Shown here piece by piece: positions 1 to 6,349 of a stretch of DNA of 63,460 bases. The notes under the pieces were generated by a model. It worked only from the letters and a program-made list of their open reading frames with translations, made no database searches and was not told where the DNA came from. Both the position numbers and the translations under genes were made by a program. The DNA is from an uncultured Bacteroidota bacterium (lineage in GTDB: Bacteria > Bacteroidota > Bacteroidia > Flavobacteriales > Flavobacteriaceae). Each line of letters opens with the position of its first letter. The first letter of the stretch is position 1. Location: assembly GCA_903913315.1 (NCBI GenBank), contig CAIWKX010000021.1, positions 1-63,460 of the forward strand, given 5' to 3'.

Positions 1-143
1 GTACATCCAAAATAGCCATATCGTTTTGGAGGGAAAATTCTTTTGTCTTTTTTGTTACAATAGAAAATACCCATTCTCCAGTTGTTTGAGTCATTATACC
101 AATTTTCATAAGTTTCTTTTGTTGGTTTTTCGTCTGTTTGCAT
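1..143 (-). CDS. DUF5808-like protein, truncated at window edge
   Basis: The gene starts at the CAT at 141-143 on the minus strand and runs off the left edge, so only the first 47 codons are visible. The segment FYCNKKDKRIFPPKRYGYFG resembles the DUF5808 signature (a Y/F-N-x-x-D-x-R-x-F-x-P-K-R-G pattern). Family members are usually small proteins or membrane proteins of unknown role. The next gene upstream on the same strand (215-430) encodes a small membrane protein and may be co-transcribed. The family call rests on one motif. Confidence 0.6.
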   Translation of the reverse strand, partial: MQTDEKPTKETYENWYNDSNNWRMGIFYCNKKDKRIFPPKRYGYFGC

Positions 144-214
144 AGTTCTATTGTTTTGAGTGATGTTTTGGTAAAATTCTAAGCTATTTTGGTTTTGTAT
201 TGTAGATTGTTTGA

Positions 215-430
215 TTATCCTATTGCTTTAAATAAATACACTATTGAAGCTATTATTAACATTATTATTACAAGCCAACTATTAAAAATTTGAGCCATTG
301 TACCATATTTGGAATACTCATCAGGATTTTCAATTCCATTTCTGTCTTTTAAAGACCATTTATTAAATTTATAAAATAGATATGAACCTAATGCATATAA
401 AAAACTGTAAAATAAGTAACCGTAATTCAT
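215..430 (-). CDS. small two-helix membrane protein
   Basis: This is a 71-residue hypothetical protein. It has an N-terminal hydrophobic stretch (residues about 5-20), a polar middle with KDRNGIENPDEY, and a strongly hydrophobic C-terminal helix (about 51-68), so it is probably a two-span inner-membrane protein. It lies 71 bp upstream of the truncated DUF5808-like gene on the same strand, and the two may form an operon. I do not recognise a family and assign no function. Its codon use and AT content match its neighbours. Confidence 0.6.
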   Translation of the reverse strand: MNYGYLFYSFLYALGSYLFYKFNKWSLKDRNGIENPDEYSKYGTMAQIFNSWLVIIMLIIASIVYLFKAIG

Positions 431-450
431 AATTTATTTTTGTCTTATTC

Positions 451-538
451 TTTGTCATGCTGACGAAGGAAGCATCGCATTATCTTTTTCTTTTCGTAAT
501 TAGTAGTATGCGATTCCTCCTGTGTCGGAATGACAAAA
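451..538. repeat. imperfect inverted-repeat element (MITE/REP-like)
   Basis: The left arm begins TTTGTCATGCTGACGAAGGA. The right arm, read on the opposite strand, begins TTTGTCATTCCGACACAGGA. Both arms continue into ATCGCAT, so about 30 bp pairs with only a few mismatches around a roughly 28-bp AT-rich loop. It sits between the convergent-side end of osmC and the start of the small membrane gene at 430. GTCATTCCGA-type dyads are commonly scattered between Bacteroidota genes. No transposase is nearby. Confidence 0.65.
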
Positions 539-579
539 ACGAGAAACACTAACACCATCAACCTCAAAACAAATCTAAC

Positions 580-605
580 AAAAAAATCACACCTTACGAT
601 GTGAT
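580..605 (-). terminator. intrinsic terminator of osmC
   Basis: On the minus strand, ATCACATCG-TAA-GGTGTGAT is followed by a run of Ts. It lies about 45 bp beyond the osmC stop codon. A degraded second copy of the same sequence (ATCAAATCCTTATGATGTGAT) is at about 1178-1200, upstream of osmC. Confidence 0.65.
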
Positions 606-649
606 TTCAGTTTATTTAGTTCATGGATTTTTTATCCCTTGCGTTTGGT

Positions 650-1063
650 TTACCCATGCAACGTATGCGTCACGGTTATAGCCGCTTTTAATAGTTTAGA
701 AATCGGGCAGTTTTGTTCTGCATCTTTGACTAAATCATTGAACGCTTCTGGAGAGATCCCTTCAATAGTAGCTTCTAATTCTAAATGAGAAGCCGTGACA
801 GTTCCGTCTTCTAAAGTGATGGTGCCTTTGGTTTTTAGTTCTTGAGGCGTAAACCCTGCAGCTTGCAAATTGAAAGCTAGTTTCATTGTAAAACATCCTG
901 CGTGTGCTGCAGCAATCAATTCTTCGGGATTAGTACCAATGCCTTCTTCAAATCGGGAGCCAAAGGAATACTGTGTAGCATTCAACACCCCACTTTGTGT
1001 CGTTAAATTTCCTTTACCGTCTTTACCTGTGCCGTTCCATACGGCGGTTGCATTTCTTTTCAT
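650..1063 (-). CDS. osmC: OsmC/Ohr-family thiol peroxidase
   Basis: This 137-residue protein has the normal OsmC length. OsmC proteins are cytosolic homodimeric thiol peroxidases that reduce organic and inorganic hydroperoxides. The two catalytic cysteines are present: C57 in AHAGCFTM and C119 in NCPISK. The arginine and glutamate of the active-site network also appear (R37; E47/E48 in NPEEL). It is monocistronic, with a terminator at 580-605. The upstream side contains repeats and a 21-bp tandem array. OsmC members are typically induced by osmotic or oxidative stress, which fits the neighbouring stress block. OsmC subtype is favoured over Ohr by the GTGKDGKG and GTNPEEL motifs. Confidence 0.93.
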   Translation of the reverse strand: MKRNATAVWNGTGKDGKGNLTTQSGVLNATQYSFGSRFEEGIGTNPEELIAAAHAGCFTMKLAFNLQAAGFTPQELKTKGTITLEDGTVTASHLELEATIEGISPEAFNDLVKDAEQNCPISKLLKAAITVTHTLHG

Positions 1064-1557
1064 ACCTAAAAGTTTTAATGAGCCCTAAAGTTAATCATTA
1101 ATAAACAAAATAAATAGTATCGTTTTGTTAATGTTTGTGGGATTGGTGGTGGTGTAGTTTAAAAGTAATCCAACAAAAAATCAAATCCTTATGATGTGAT
1201 GTATATTTAGTTTATAGACACAAGCATGACGCTTGCGCTAGTGATGCTTGATAATAATGCTTGCACCAGATGGTGGATTTATGAAAAACAATAAATCAAA
1301 CCTAAATTATCCTTCAAAGTGTTTTTTAGCTATCAAATACTATCATTTATGATAGGTTTTTTTCTTCAAAATACTATCATTTATGATATTTTTTAGCTCA
1401 ATGCCATTTTTTAAATTTGTTTTAATCATGTTCGCAATTAGTTGCGATAAATTTTTTCAATTTAAGAGGAATAAGAAAAAGTGAAGTAGAAGATATTATT
1501 TCATCCAAGTCAAAAAAAGAGTCGTTTTATAGTAGAAAAAGTTCCTTTTTTTTTAAA
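1064..1557. other. intergenic region with small dyads and repeated motif
   Basis: No convincing gene is seen. The region holds a degraded copy of the osmC terminator (about 1178-1200), a CAAGCATGACGCTTG-type dyad near 1220-1265, and two direct copies of AATACTATCATTTA (1336-1349 and 1370-1383). The first copy lies in the hairpin CTATCATTTATGATAG followed by a T run (1340-1362), which could act as a terminator. A third, inverted copy of the motif is at 2373-2386, upstream of the minus-strand DHp gene. Confidence 0.5.
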
Positions 1558-1788
1558 AGAATCGTTTAAGGAGCTTAGAAGGTCGTTTAAGGAGCTTAGA
1601 AGGTCTTTGAAGCTGTCTAGAAAGTCTTTGAAGCTGTTTAGAAGGTCTTTGAAGCCGTTTAGAAGGTCTTTGAAGTCGTTTAGAAGGTCTTTGAAGCTGT
1701 TTATAAGGTCTTTGAAGCTGTTTAGAAGGTCTTTGAAGCCGTTTAGAAGGTCTTTGAAGCCATTTATAAGGTCGTTTTAATAAAAATA
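1558..1788. repeat. 21-bp tandem repeat array (about 10.5 units)
   Basis: AAGGTC or a one-base variant recurs at 1579, 1600, 1621, 1642, 1663, 1684, 1705, 1726, 1747 and 1768, exactly 21 bp apart, with a degraded half unit upstream. The common unit is AAGGTCTTTGAAGC plus TGTTTAG. One plus-strand frame stays open through the array (heptads such as FRRSLKP) from 1490 to the TAA at 1778. That frame has no ATG, so it is probably not translated. There are no unique spacers, so it is not CRISPR. Confidence 0.9.
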
Positions 1789-1876
1789 GTCTTTTTTTGA
1801 AGGTGTAAAGGTTAATGATTGCAAGATAAATTATTGAAAAACAATACTTTATAAATAATTAGTAGCATTAACATTA

Positions 1877-2305
1877 TTATCCCTTTTTAATATTTTCTTG
1901 CTGGTGCACAAAGGCAGTAAGTTCTCTTGTAAATACATCCAACAATTTGGATGATTCTTTCATGTAGACAACAATTTGTTGCACCTCTTCTGAATTGTCA
2001 ATACCATCTTCTAGTAGTAATGACAACCCCATTATTTTAGCAATGGGTTGTCTAATTTTATGAGAAATAATAAACATCATTTCCCGTAATCCTCTTTCGT
2101 AAATCTTTTGGATTTTTGCGGCTTTTTCAATTTCTTTTTGTGCCAACTTTAATTCTTTAGCTACCTCTTTTTTAGTAATAGTATGGGCTGTAATTGTTTT
2201 TTTAGCCTGTACTAAATCGGTTTCACATTGTGCTAATTCTTTTTTATGTGCAAAAAGTGCCGCGTTATCATCGGCAACTTCAATTTTGTTTTTTTTATCA
2301 GCCAT
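1877..2305 (-). CDS. DHp-only histidine-kinase-like protein
   Basis: This 142-residue protein has a lysine/glutamate-rich coiled coil (residues about 15-70) leading into a HisKA-type dimerisation helix pair. Its H-box-like motif is FIISHKIRQPIAKIMGL, with H82 in the phospho-acceptor position. The sequence ends after the second helix. No N, G1, F or G2 boxes follow, so it cannot bind ATP like a normal kinase. It aligns across the DHp part with the protein at 8130-8762 (RGLREMMFIISH against EGLKEIMFITSH). It could be a phosphotransfer partner, a dimerisation modulator of full kinases, or a decaying kinase. The intact paralogue argues against simple decay. Confidence 0.75.
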   Translation of the reverse strand: MADKKNKIEVADDNAALFAHKKELAQCETDLVQAKKTITAHTITKKEVAKELKLAQKEIEKAAKIQKIYERGLREMMFIISHKIRQPIAKIMGLSLLLEDGIDNSEEVQQIVVYMKESSKLLDVFTRELTAFVHQQENIKKG

Positions 2306-2444
2306 AATTTCTATAGTATTTAAGGTTATTGTTTATACTCCTTTATACTTAAAGTTACAACTTATTTATTTGTAAATGATAGTATTATGATTTTATTATG
2401 ACATAAAATAAATGTGATAATAGTGTAAATTATTGTCTCTTTTA

Positions 2445-2479
2445 TGTAATACTTTTTGGGGGTAACCCACCGAACTTTG
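2445..2479 (+). promoter_or_regulatory. shared promoter-like element, copy A (BON unit)
   Basis: TGTAAT at 2445-2450, a 24-bp spacer, then CTTTG at 2475-2479, which is 39 bp before the BON gene start. The same element with identical spacing precedes three other transcription units (3952-3986, 6279-6313, 8798-8832). The downstream half resembles the Bacteroidota -7 box TAnnTTTG with the first T replaced. Confidence 0.65.
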
Positions 2480-2518
2480 CCTAGTGTTGAAACTTAATTC
2501 AACCAAAATATAAATACA

Positions 2519-3190
2519 ATGAAAAATAATTCAGAATTGCAAACCGATGTTCAAAACGCGATCAAATGGGAACCTTTATTGAATGCAGCAGAGATTGGCG
2601 TAACGGCTAAAGATGGGGTGGTATCGCTTACGGGTGTAGTGGATAGCTATGCTAAAAAAATGGAAGCTGAAAATGCTGCCAAAAAAGTGATAGGAGTGAA
2701 GGCTTTGATTGAATCAATTGAAGTTAGATTTCCTAATGCGTGGGGTAAATCTAATGGAGAAATTGTCATAGAAGTGCTTAAAGCATTGAAAAATAATTAT
2801 TCTTTTCCAGATGATAAAGTGACTGTGAAAGTAGAAGATGGTTGGGTAACGCTTGAAGGAGAATTGCCTTGGAACTATCAAAAAGAAGAAGCCAAAGGTT
2901 GTGTCAACTATTTGAGAGGCGTTAAAGGGGTGACTAATAATATTGTTATTAAAGCGGAAACGCATGATACTATTGAACAAAAGGAAGTTGAAGCTGCTTT
3001 GCGTCGAAGTTTGTCTGTAAACGATAGTGATATTAAAGTTAGAGTTTTAGGAACTAAAGTTACTTTGTCTGGAACAGTAAACTCATGGTATCAAAAAGAA
3101 GAAGCGGCTAGAATAGCATGGAAAACACCAGGTATATGGAGTGTTGTCAATGATTTGGCTGTTGATTATTATTATGAACTAGTGGGGTAG
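2519..3190 (+). CDS. triple BON-domain stress protein (OsmY-like)
   Basis: The 223-residue protein contains three BON domains at about residues 6-70, 78-145 and 150-218. Each has the typical pattern, for example IKVRVLGTKVTLSGTV followed by AARIAWKTPGIWSVVNDL. BON domains are thought to bind phospholipid surfaces, and OsmY-type proteins are induced by osmotic stress. No signal peptide is visible (it starts MKNNSELQTDVQNA), so it is probably cytosolic here. It has its own upstream element (2445-2479) and is followed by a SHOCT protein before the terminator at 3531-3560, suggesting a two-gene unit. Confidence 0.9.
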   Translation: MKNNSELQTDVQNAIKWEPLLNAAEIGVTAKDGVVSLTGVVDSYAKKMEAENAAKKVIGVKALIESIEVRFPNAWGKSNGEIVIEVLKALKNNYSFPDDKVTVKVEDGWVTLEGELPWNYQKEEAKGCVNYLRGVKGVTNNIVIKAETHDTIEQKEVEAALRRSLSVNDSDIKVRVLGTKVTLSGTVNSWYQKEEAARIAWKTPGIWSVVNDLAVDYYYELVG

Positions 3191-3289
3191 AGTTATGAAT
3201 TATGAACTGTGAGTTTTAATTTTGAAATGACTGATTTTACTATTCACTAATCACTAATTACTATAAAAATAACATAAAATAACAATATC
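3191..3289. repeat. short intergenic repeat-like stretch
   Basis: The gap contains low-complexity direct repeats (GTTATGAATTATGAACTGTGAG and CACTAATCACTAATTACTA) of a kind often scattered between flavobacterial genes. No terminator or promoter is evident, so the SHOCT gene downstream is probably read through from the BON gene. Confidence 0.4.
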
Positions 3290-3502
3290 ATGACATACAA
3301 TGGATATCCCTATTGGGGAATGGATTTAATCTGGTGGTTTATATGGGTTTTAGTGTTCTTCTGGATATTTGCAACGCCTTATTCCATACCAGGTGAGCGT
3401 AGGAGGAAAGATTCAGCCTTAGATATTCTTAACAAACAACTGGCTTCGGGACAAATTAAAACCGAAGAATATAAGAAAAAGAAAGAATTGATTGAAAGTT
3501 AA
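3290..3502 (+). CDS. SHOCT-domain membrane protein
   Basis: The 70-residue protein has one aromatic-rich transmembrane helix (residues about 8-30, with WWFIWVLVFFWIF) and a C-terminal SHOCT motif (ALDILNKQLASGQIKTEEY, then KKKKELIES). SHOCT is a short oligomerisation domain found at the end of many membrane proteins. It lies downstream of the BON gene and upstream of the terminator at 3531-3560, so it probably belongs to the same stress-induced transcript. Its specific role is unknown. Confidence 0.88.
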   Translation: MTYNGYPYWGMDLIWWFIWVLVFFWIFATPYSIPGERRRKDSALDILNKQLASGQIKTEEYKKKKELIES

Positions 3503-3530
3503 ATTTGGGTTTTTGGTTTTGTTTGGGTGA

Positions 3531-3560
3531 CTGCTTCAGCGATGGAGCAGTTTTTTTTTT
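3531..3560 (+). terminator. intrinsic terminator after SHOCT gene
   Basis: CTGCT, a 10-nt loop, AGCAG (3531-3550), then ten Ts. It ends the BON-SHOCT unit. Confidence 0.75.
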
Positions 3561-3594
3561 GAAGTAGTTTATACTTTTTTTACTTAGCTGTAAA

Positions 3595-3925
3595 GCTTTT
3601 GTGTCTTTTGTGTTTAAAAAAGTTTTCAATTCAAGCGAAGCGCCTTCGTGTCTTAAAATAAACCTTCGTGTTCTTTGTGCTTTTCCTTCGTGTCTTTGTG
3701 GTTAAAAAAATCCTTTTGTATCTTTTGTGATTAAAAAAATTTTCAATTCAAGCGAAGAGCCTTCGTGTCTTAAAATAAACCTTCATGCTCTTTGTGCTTT
3801 TCCTTCGCACCTTCATGGTTAAAAAATCCTTTTGTGCCTTTTGTGTTTAAAAAAATCAATTCAAGCGAAGCGCCTTCGTGCCTTCGTGGTTAAAAAATCC
3901 TTTTGTGTTTAAAAACCCGTGTGGC
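3595..3925. repeat. degenerate long direct repeat, about three copies
   Basis: A unit of roughly 115-120 bp is repeated. It contains CAATTCAAGCGAAGCGCCTT, CTTCGTGTCTTTGTGGTTAA and CCTTTTGTGTTTAAAA. Starts of the TTCAATTCAAGCGAAG segment lie at about 3628, 3744 and 3857, and the third copy is shortened. The stretch fills most of the 518-bp gap between the SHOCT gene and the next unit. No open frame of note is seen, and such TTCGTG-rich repeats are typical of Bacteroidota intergenic space. Confidence 0.7.
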
Positions 3926-3951
3926 AATTATGTAATATATAACCCACAATG

Positions 3952-3986
3952 TGTAACACATTTGAAGCCAATGGAAAGCATCTTTG
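3952..3986 (+). promoter_or_regulatory. shared promoter-like element, copy B (lmo0937-type unit)
   Basis: TGTAAC at 3952-3957, 24-bp spacer, CTTTG at 3982-3986. It is 34 bp before the ATG at 4021, which supports that start over the longer frame beginning at 3949 inside the element. Confidence 0.65.
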
Positions 3987-4020
3987 TACTGTAATAATAC
4001 ATCAACTAAAATCAACTATC

Positions 4021-4179
4021 ATGAACAATTTACTTTACACCATAGCAATACTGCTAGTCATTTTTTGGGCATTGGGTTTCTTTGTGTATAACGCAGGCAA
4101 TCTAATACATCTTCTTCTTGTCATTGCTGTAGTAGCTATTCTACTGCGAATTATAAGTGGTAAGAGCATCGTAAAATAA
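4021..4179 (+). CDS. lmo0937-family small membrane protein
   Basis: The 52-residue protein consists almost entirely of two transmembrane helices (TIAILLVIFWALGFF and LIHLLLVIAVVAILLRIISG), the pattern of the lmo0937/DUF5670 family. The family is often found among bacterial stress genes; no mechanism is established. I chose the ATG at 4021 because the frame open from 3949 would overlap the promoter-like element and add a non-conserved polar extension. It is the first gene of a five-gene unit running to 6136. Confidence 0.82.
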   Translation: MNNLLYTIAILLVIFWALGFFVYNAGNLIHLLLVIAVVAILLRIISGKSIVK

Positions 4180-4214
4180 TTAATAATACGCATATAACAC
4201 TAAAAACAATTAAA

Positions 4215-4871
4215 ATGAAAAAAGCAATCTTATTGATCGCAATGGTAACTTTAACAGTTACTGGTTCCTACGCACAGTCGGAAACAACCACCACCACCAC
4301 TACAAGTGGTAATCGAGACAAACTATTCTTTGGTTTAAAAATTGGTACCAACTATTCTAATGTCTATGACACCCAAGGGCAAGATTTTGTAGCCGATGCT
4401 AAATTCGGTTTAGCCGCAGGTGGATTTGTTTCTATTCCATTAGGTACTTATTTTGGAGTGCAACCCGAAGTTTTATTTTCTCAAAAAGGATATAAATCAT
4501 CAGGTACGTTCTTAGGCAGTTCTTATACGATGACTAGAACAACCGACTATCTTGACATTCCAATTCTAGCCGCTTTCAAACCAATTGAATATGTAACTGT
4601 ATTATTTGGACCTGAATTCTCCTATTTGATGAAACAAAAAGATGACTTTACAGGGGGTGGACTTTCTTCTACTCAAGAACAGACGTACACAAACGATAAT
4701 TATCGAAAAAACATCTTCGGTTTAACTGGTGGTGTAGATTTAAATGTTGACCATTTAGTGATTGGTTTACGAACAGGTTGGGATGTATCCAACAACAATG
4801 GAGACGGAACTTCGACTACTCCAAGATATAAAAACATGTGGTATCAAGCTACAGTAGGTTTTAGATTTTAA
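4215..4871 (+). CDS. outer-membrane beta-barrel protein (PorT-like fold)
   Basis: The 218-residue protein has a clear signal peptide (MKKAILLIAMVTLTVTGSYA, cleaved before Q). A threonine-rich stretch follows, then a beta-barrel starting KLFFGLKIGTNYSNV and ending in an aromatic terminal strand (WYQATVGFRF), as outer-membrane barrels do. It resembles the porin-family/PorT-type outer membrane proteins common in Bacteroidota. It lies second in the unit starting with the lmo0937-type gene and 25 bp before the YtxH gene. Substrate and role are unknown; an envelope-stress function is inferred from context. Confidence 0.85.
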   Translation: MKKAILLIAMVTLTVTGSYAQSETTTTTTTSGNRDKLFFGLKIGTNYSNVYDTQGQDFVADAKFGLAAGGFVSIPLGTYFGVQPEVLFSQKGYKSSGTFLGSSYTMTRTTDYLDIPILAAFKPIEYVTVLFGPEFSYLMKQKDDFTGGGLSSTQEQTYTNDNYRKNIFGLTGGVDLNVDHLVIGLRTGWDVSNNNGDGTSTTPRYKNMWYQATVGFRF

Positions 4872-4895
4872 TAATTAATTTTAATATATACAACA

Positions 4896-5243
4896 ATGGA
4901 CAATTCAACAAAAAGTGCAGGTAAAGTAATCGGTTCTTTAGTATTAGGAGCCTTAGCAGGAGCAACATTAGGCGTATTATTCGCACCCAGAAAAGGAACA
5001 AAAACCAGAAATAAAATCGCTGGAAGTGCCGACAAAATGGCTAAAGATTTAAAAAGAAAAATGAGCAAAGAAGCAAAAGATTTCAGAAAAAGCGTGAACA
5101 AAGAAGCCAAAATGCTTAAAAACAAAGCGGCTGAGCTAGAAGATTTAGTAGAAGGAAAAATGGAAAGTGTATCGGCTTCGTTAAAAGAAAAAGCCAACGC
5201 TTTGCTACACATGAATGCTGATCACGAAATCAAACAAAAATAA
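4896..5243 (+). CDS. YtxH-domain protein
   Basis: The 115-residue protein has an N-terminal glycine/alanine-rich hydrophobic helix (GSLVLGALAGATLGVLFAPR) followed directly by RKGTKTRNKI. This is the YtxH signature seen in Bacillus general-stress protein YtxH. The rest is a highly charged amphipathic helix (lysine/glutamate heptads, residues 40-110). Such proteins are membrane-anchored and stress-associated, but their biochemistry is unknown. It is third in the unit, one base before the next start codon. Confidence 0.88.
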   Translation: MDNSTKSAGKVIGSLVLGALAGATLGVLFAPRKGTKTRNKIAGSADKMAKDLKRKMSKEAKDFRKSVNKEAKMLKNKAAELEDLVEGKMESVSASLKEKANALLHMNADHEIKQK

Positions 5244-5244
5244 G

Positions 5245-5700
5245 ATGAAAACACCTATTTTAAAACTAGTTATACTTGCTGCAATAGTAGGTATGGTTTA
5301 CATCAGTTGTAACAATTCACCTAAGGCTAAAGAAGAAAATCTAAAAGAAGCCAAAGATGAAGTTGTCGATGCCAAAGCAGATTTAGCGAAAACGACCTTA
5401 GATTCTATAAATGATTTCAACAAATACAAAGAGAGTATGGAGAAAAAATTGGTTGAGAATGAAAAATTAATCGCTGATTTAAAATCTAAAAACACTTCTA
5501 AAGACAAATCCACTCAGGCGTTATACGTTAATCAGTTGGATAAATTGGAAATGAGAAATGGCGAATTGAAACATAAAATTGAAGCATACAAACAAGGACC
5601 AGAACAAAAATGGGAATTGTATAAAGTAGATTTCAATAAAGACATGGACGATTTAGGGAAATCTATTTCAAACATGGCAGAACGTAACATGAAAAAATAA
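5245..5700 (+). CDS. coiled-coil lipoprotein
   Basis: The 151-residue protein starts at ATG 5245. An upstream in-frame ATG at 5215 lies inside the YtxH gene and would disrupt the signal sequence. It has a lipoprotein-type signal (MKTPILKLVILAAIVGMVYISC, acylated C22), then a long charged coiled coil (residues about 28-140) rich in Lys, Glu and Asp. Family unknown. Immediate coupling to the YtxH gene suggests that both products act at the envelope under the same stress. Confidence 0.75.
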   Translation: MKTPILKLVILAAIVGMVYISCNNSPKAKEENLKEAKDEVVDAKADLAKTTLDSINDFNKYKESMEKKLVENEKLIADLKSKNTSKDKSTQALYVNQLDKLEMRNGELKHKIEAYKQGPEQKWELYKVDFNKDMDDLGKSISNMAERNMKK

Positions 5701-5704
5701 TACG

Positions 5705-6136
5705 ATGAGAACTTTAAAATACACAATAGACGTCAGAACTGTTTTAGTAATACTTACATTGATTTTATTGTTGTTCACATTTGTATCGTGTGCCAAAAAA
5801 ATTACTTTCCTTACCTCATCCGTAGTGCCGGCAGCAAGAGGCGAAGTAGCAATTAAAACGGATAAGAATAAAAACTTTGACATTCATTTGCAACTTTCCT
5901 ATCTCGCCGAACCAGAACGATTACAACCAGCCAAACACGCCTATGTGGTTTGGATGGTATCTGACGAAAGTGAAACACCTATTAACTTGGGTCGAATTAT
6001 TGGAACGTCTAAACTGAAAATACAATTTGAAACCGTTACGGCGTCAAAACCAAAACGAATTTTTGTTACAGCGGAAGAGGATGCCAGTACGCAATACCCC
6101 GGAAACATGGTGGTTTTGGAGACAAATAACTTTTAA
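5705..6136 (+). CDS. hypothetical lipoprotein
   Basis: The 143-residue protein has a hydrophobic N-terminus ending in a lipobox (LLLFTFVSC, acylated C29), then a soluble domain with PAARGEVAIKTDKNKNFDI, YVVWMVSDESETPINLG and a C-terminal segment KRIFVTAEEDAS. The last part resembles the extracytoplasmic beta-domain found in some anti-sigma-like or CHRD-type proteins, but I cannot assign it. It is the last gene of the 4021-6136 unit, before a strong terminator. Confidence 0.7.
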   Translation: MRTLKYTIDVRTVLVILTLILLLFTFVSCAKKITFLTSSVVPAARGEVAIKTDKNKNFDIHLQLSYLAEPERLQPAKHAYVVWMVSDESETPINLGRIIGTSKLKIQFETVTASKPKRIFVTAEEDASTQYPGNMVVLETNNF

Positions 6137-6173
6137 AAGTTTTTAGTTTTACTTTTATAAATTGGTTAGTTAT

Positions 6174-6207
6174 GGAAGAACTGCTCTAGGGCGGTTCTTC
6201 CTTTTTT
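6174..6207 (+). terminator. intrinsic terminator of the 4021-6136 unit
   Basis: GGAAGAACTGC, short loop, GCGGTTCTTCC (6174-6201), followed by six Ts. Confidence 0.8.
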
Positions 6208-6278
6208 ATTGCTATTCAGAAGCGATTTATTTTATAAAATTCTACATGTGTGAAGCATGTAACTTATCGCAATAACTG

Positions 6279-6313
6279 TGTAACAATAAACATTGGGTAT
6301 AGGCTGACCTTTG
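6279..6313 (+). promoter_or_regulatory. shared promoter-like element, copy C (DUF3494 gene)
   Basis: TGTAAC at 6279-6284, 24-bp spacer containing GGGTATA, CTTTG at 6309-6313. It is 36 bp before the ATG at 6350. Copies C and E share GACCTTTG at the downstream end. Confidence 0.65.
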
Positions 6314-6349
6314 ACAAATAGAAATTAATCTATGTTTAATACTTTTATT

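Noticed and set aside
870..1088. Plus-strand 72-residue frame opposite osmC
   Set aside because: It is the shadow of a clear OsmC gene on the other strand.
1279..1353. Short plus-strand frame beginning MKNNKSNLNYPS
   Set aside because: It is 24 residues, runs into the repeated dyad, and has no promoter or composition support.
1490..1780. Open plus-strand frame with FRRSLKP heptads through array 1
   Set aside because: It has no ATG or plausible start, and its openness follows from the 21-bp unit being free of stops in one frame.
1558..1788. CRISPR array
   Set aside because: Units are contiguous, with no unique spacers, and no cas gene is present. The same holds for 24769-24957.
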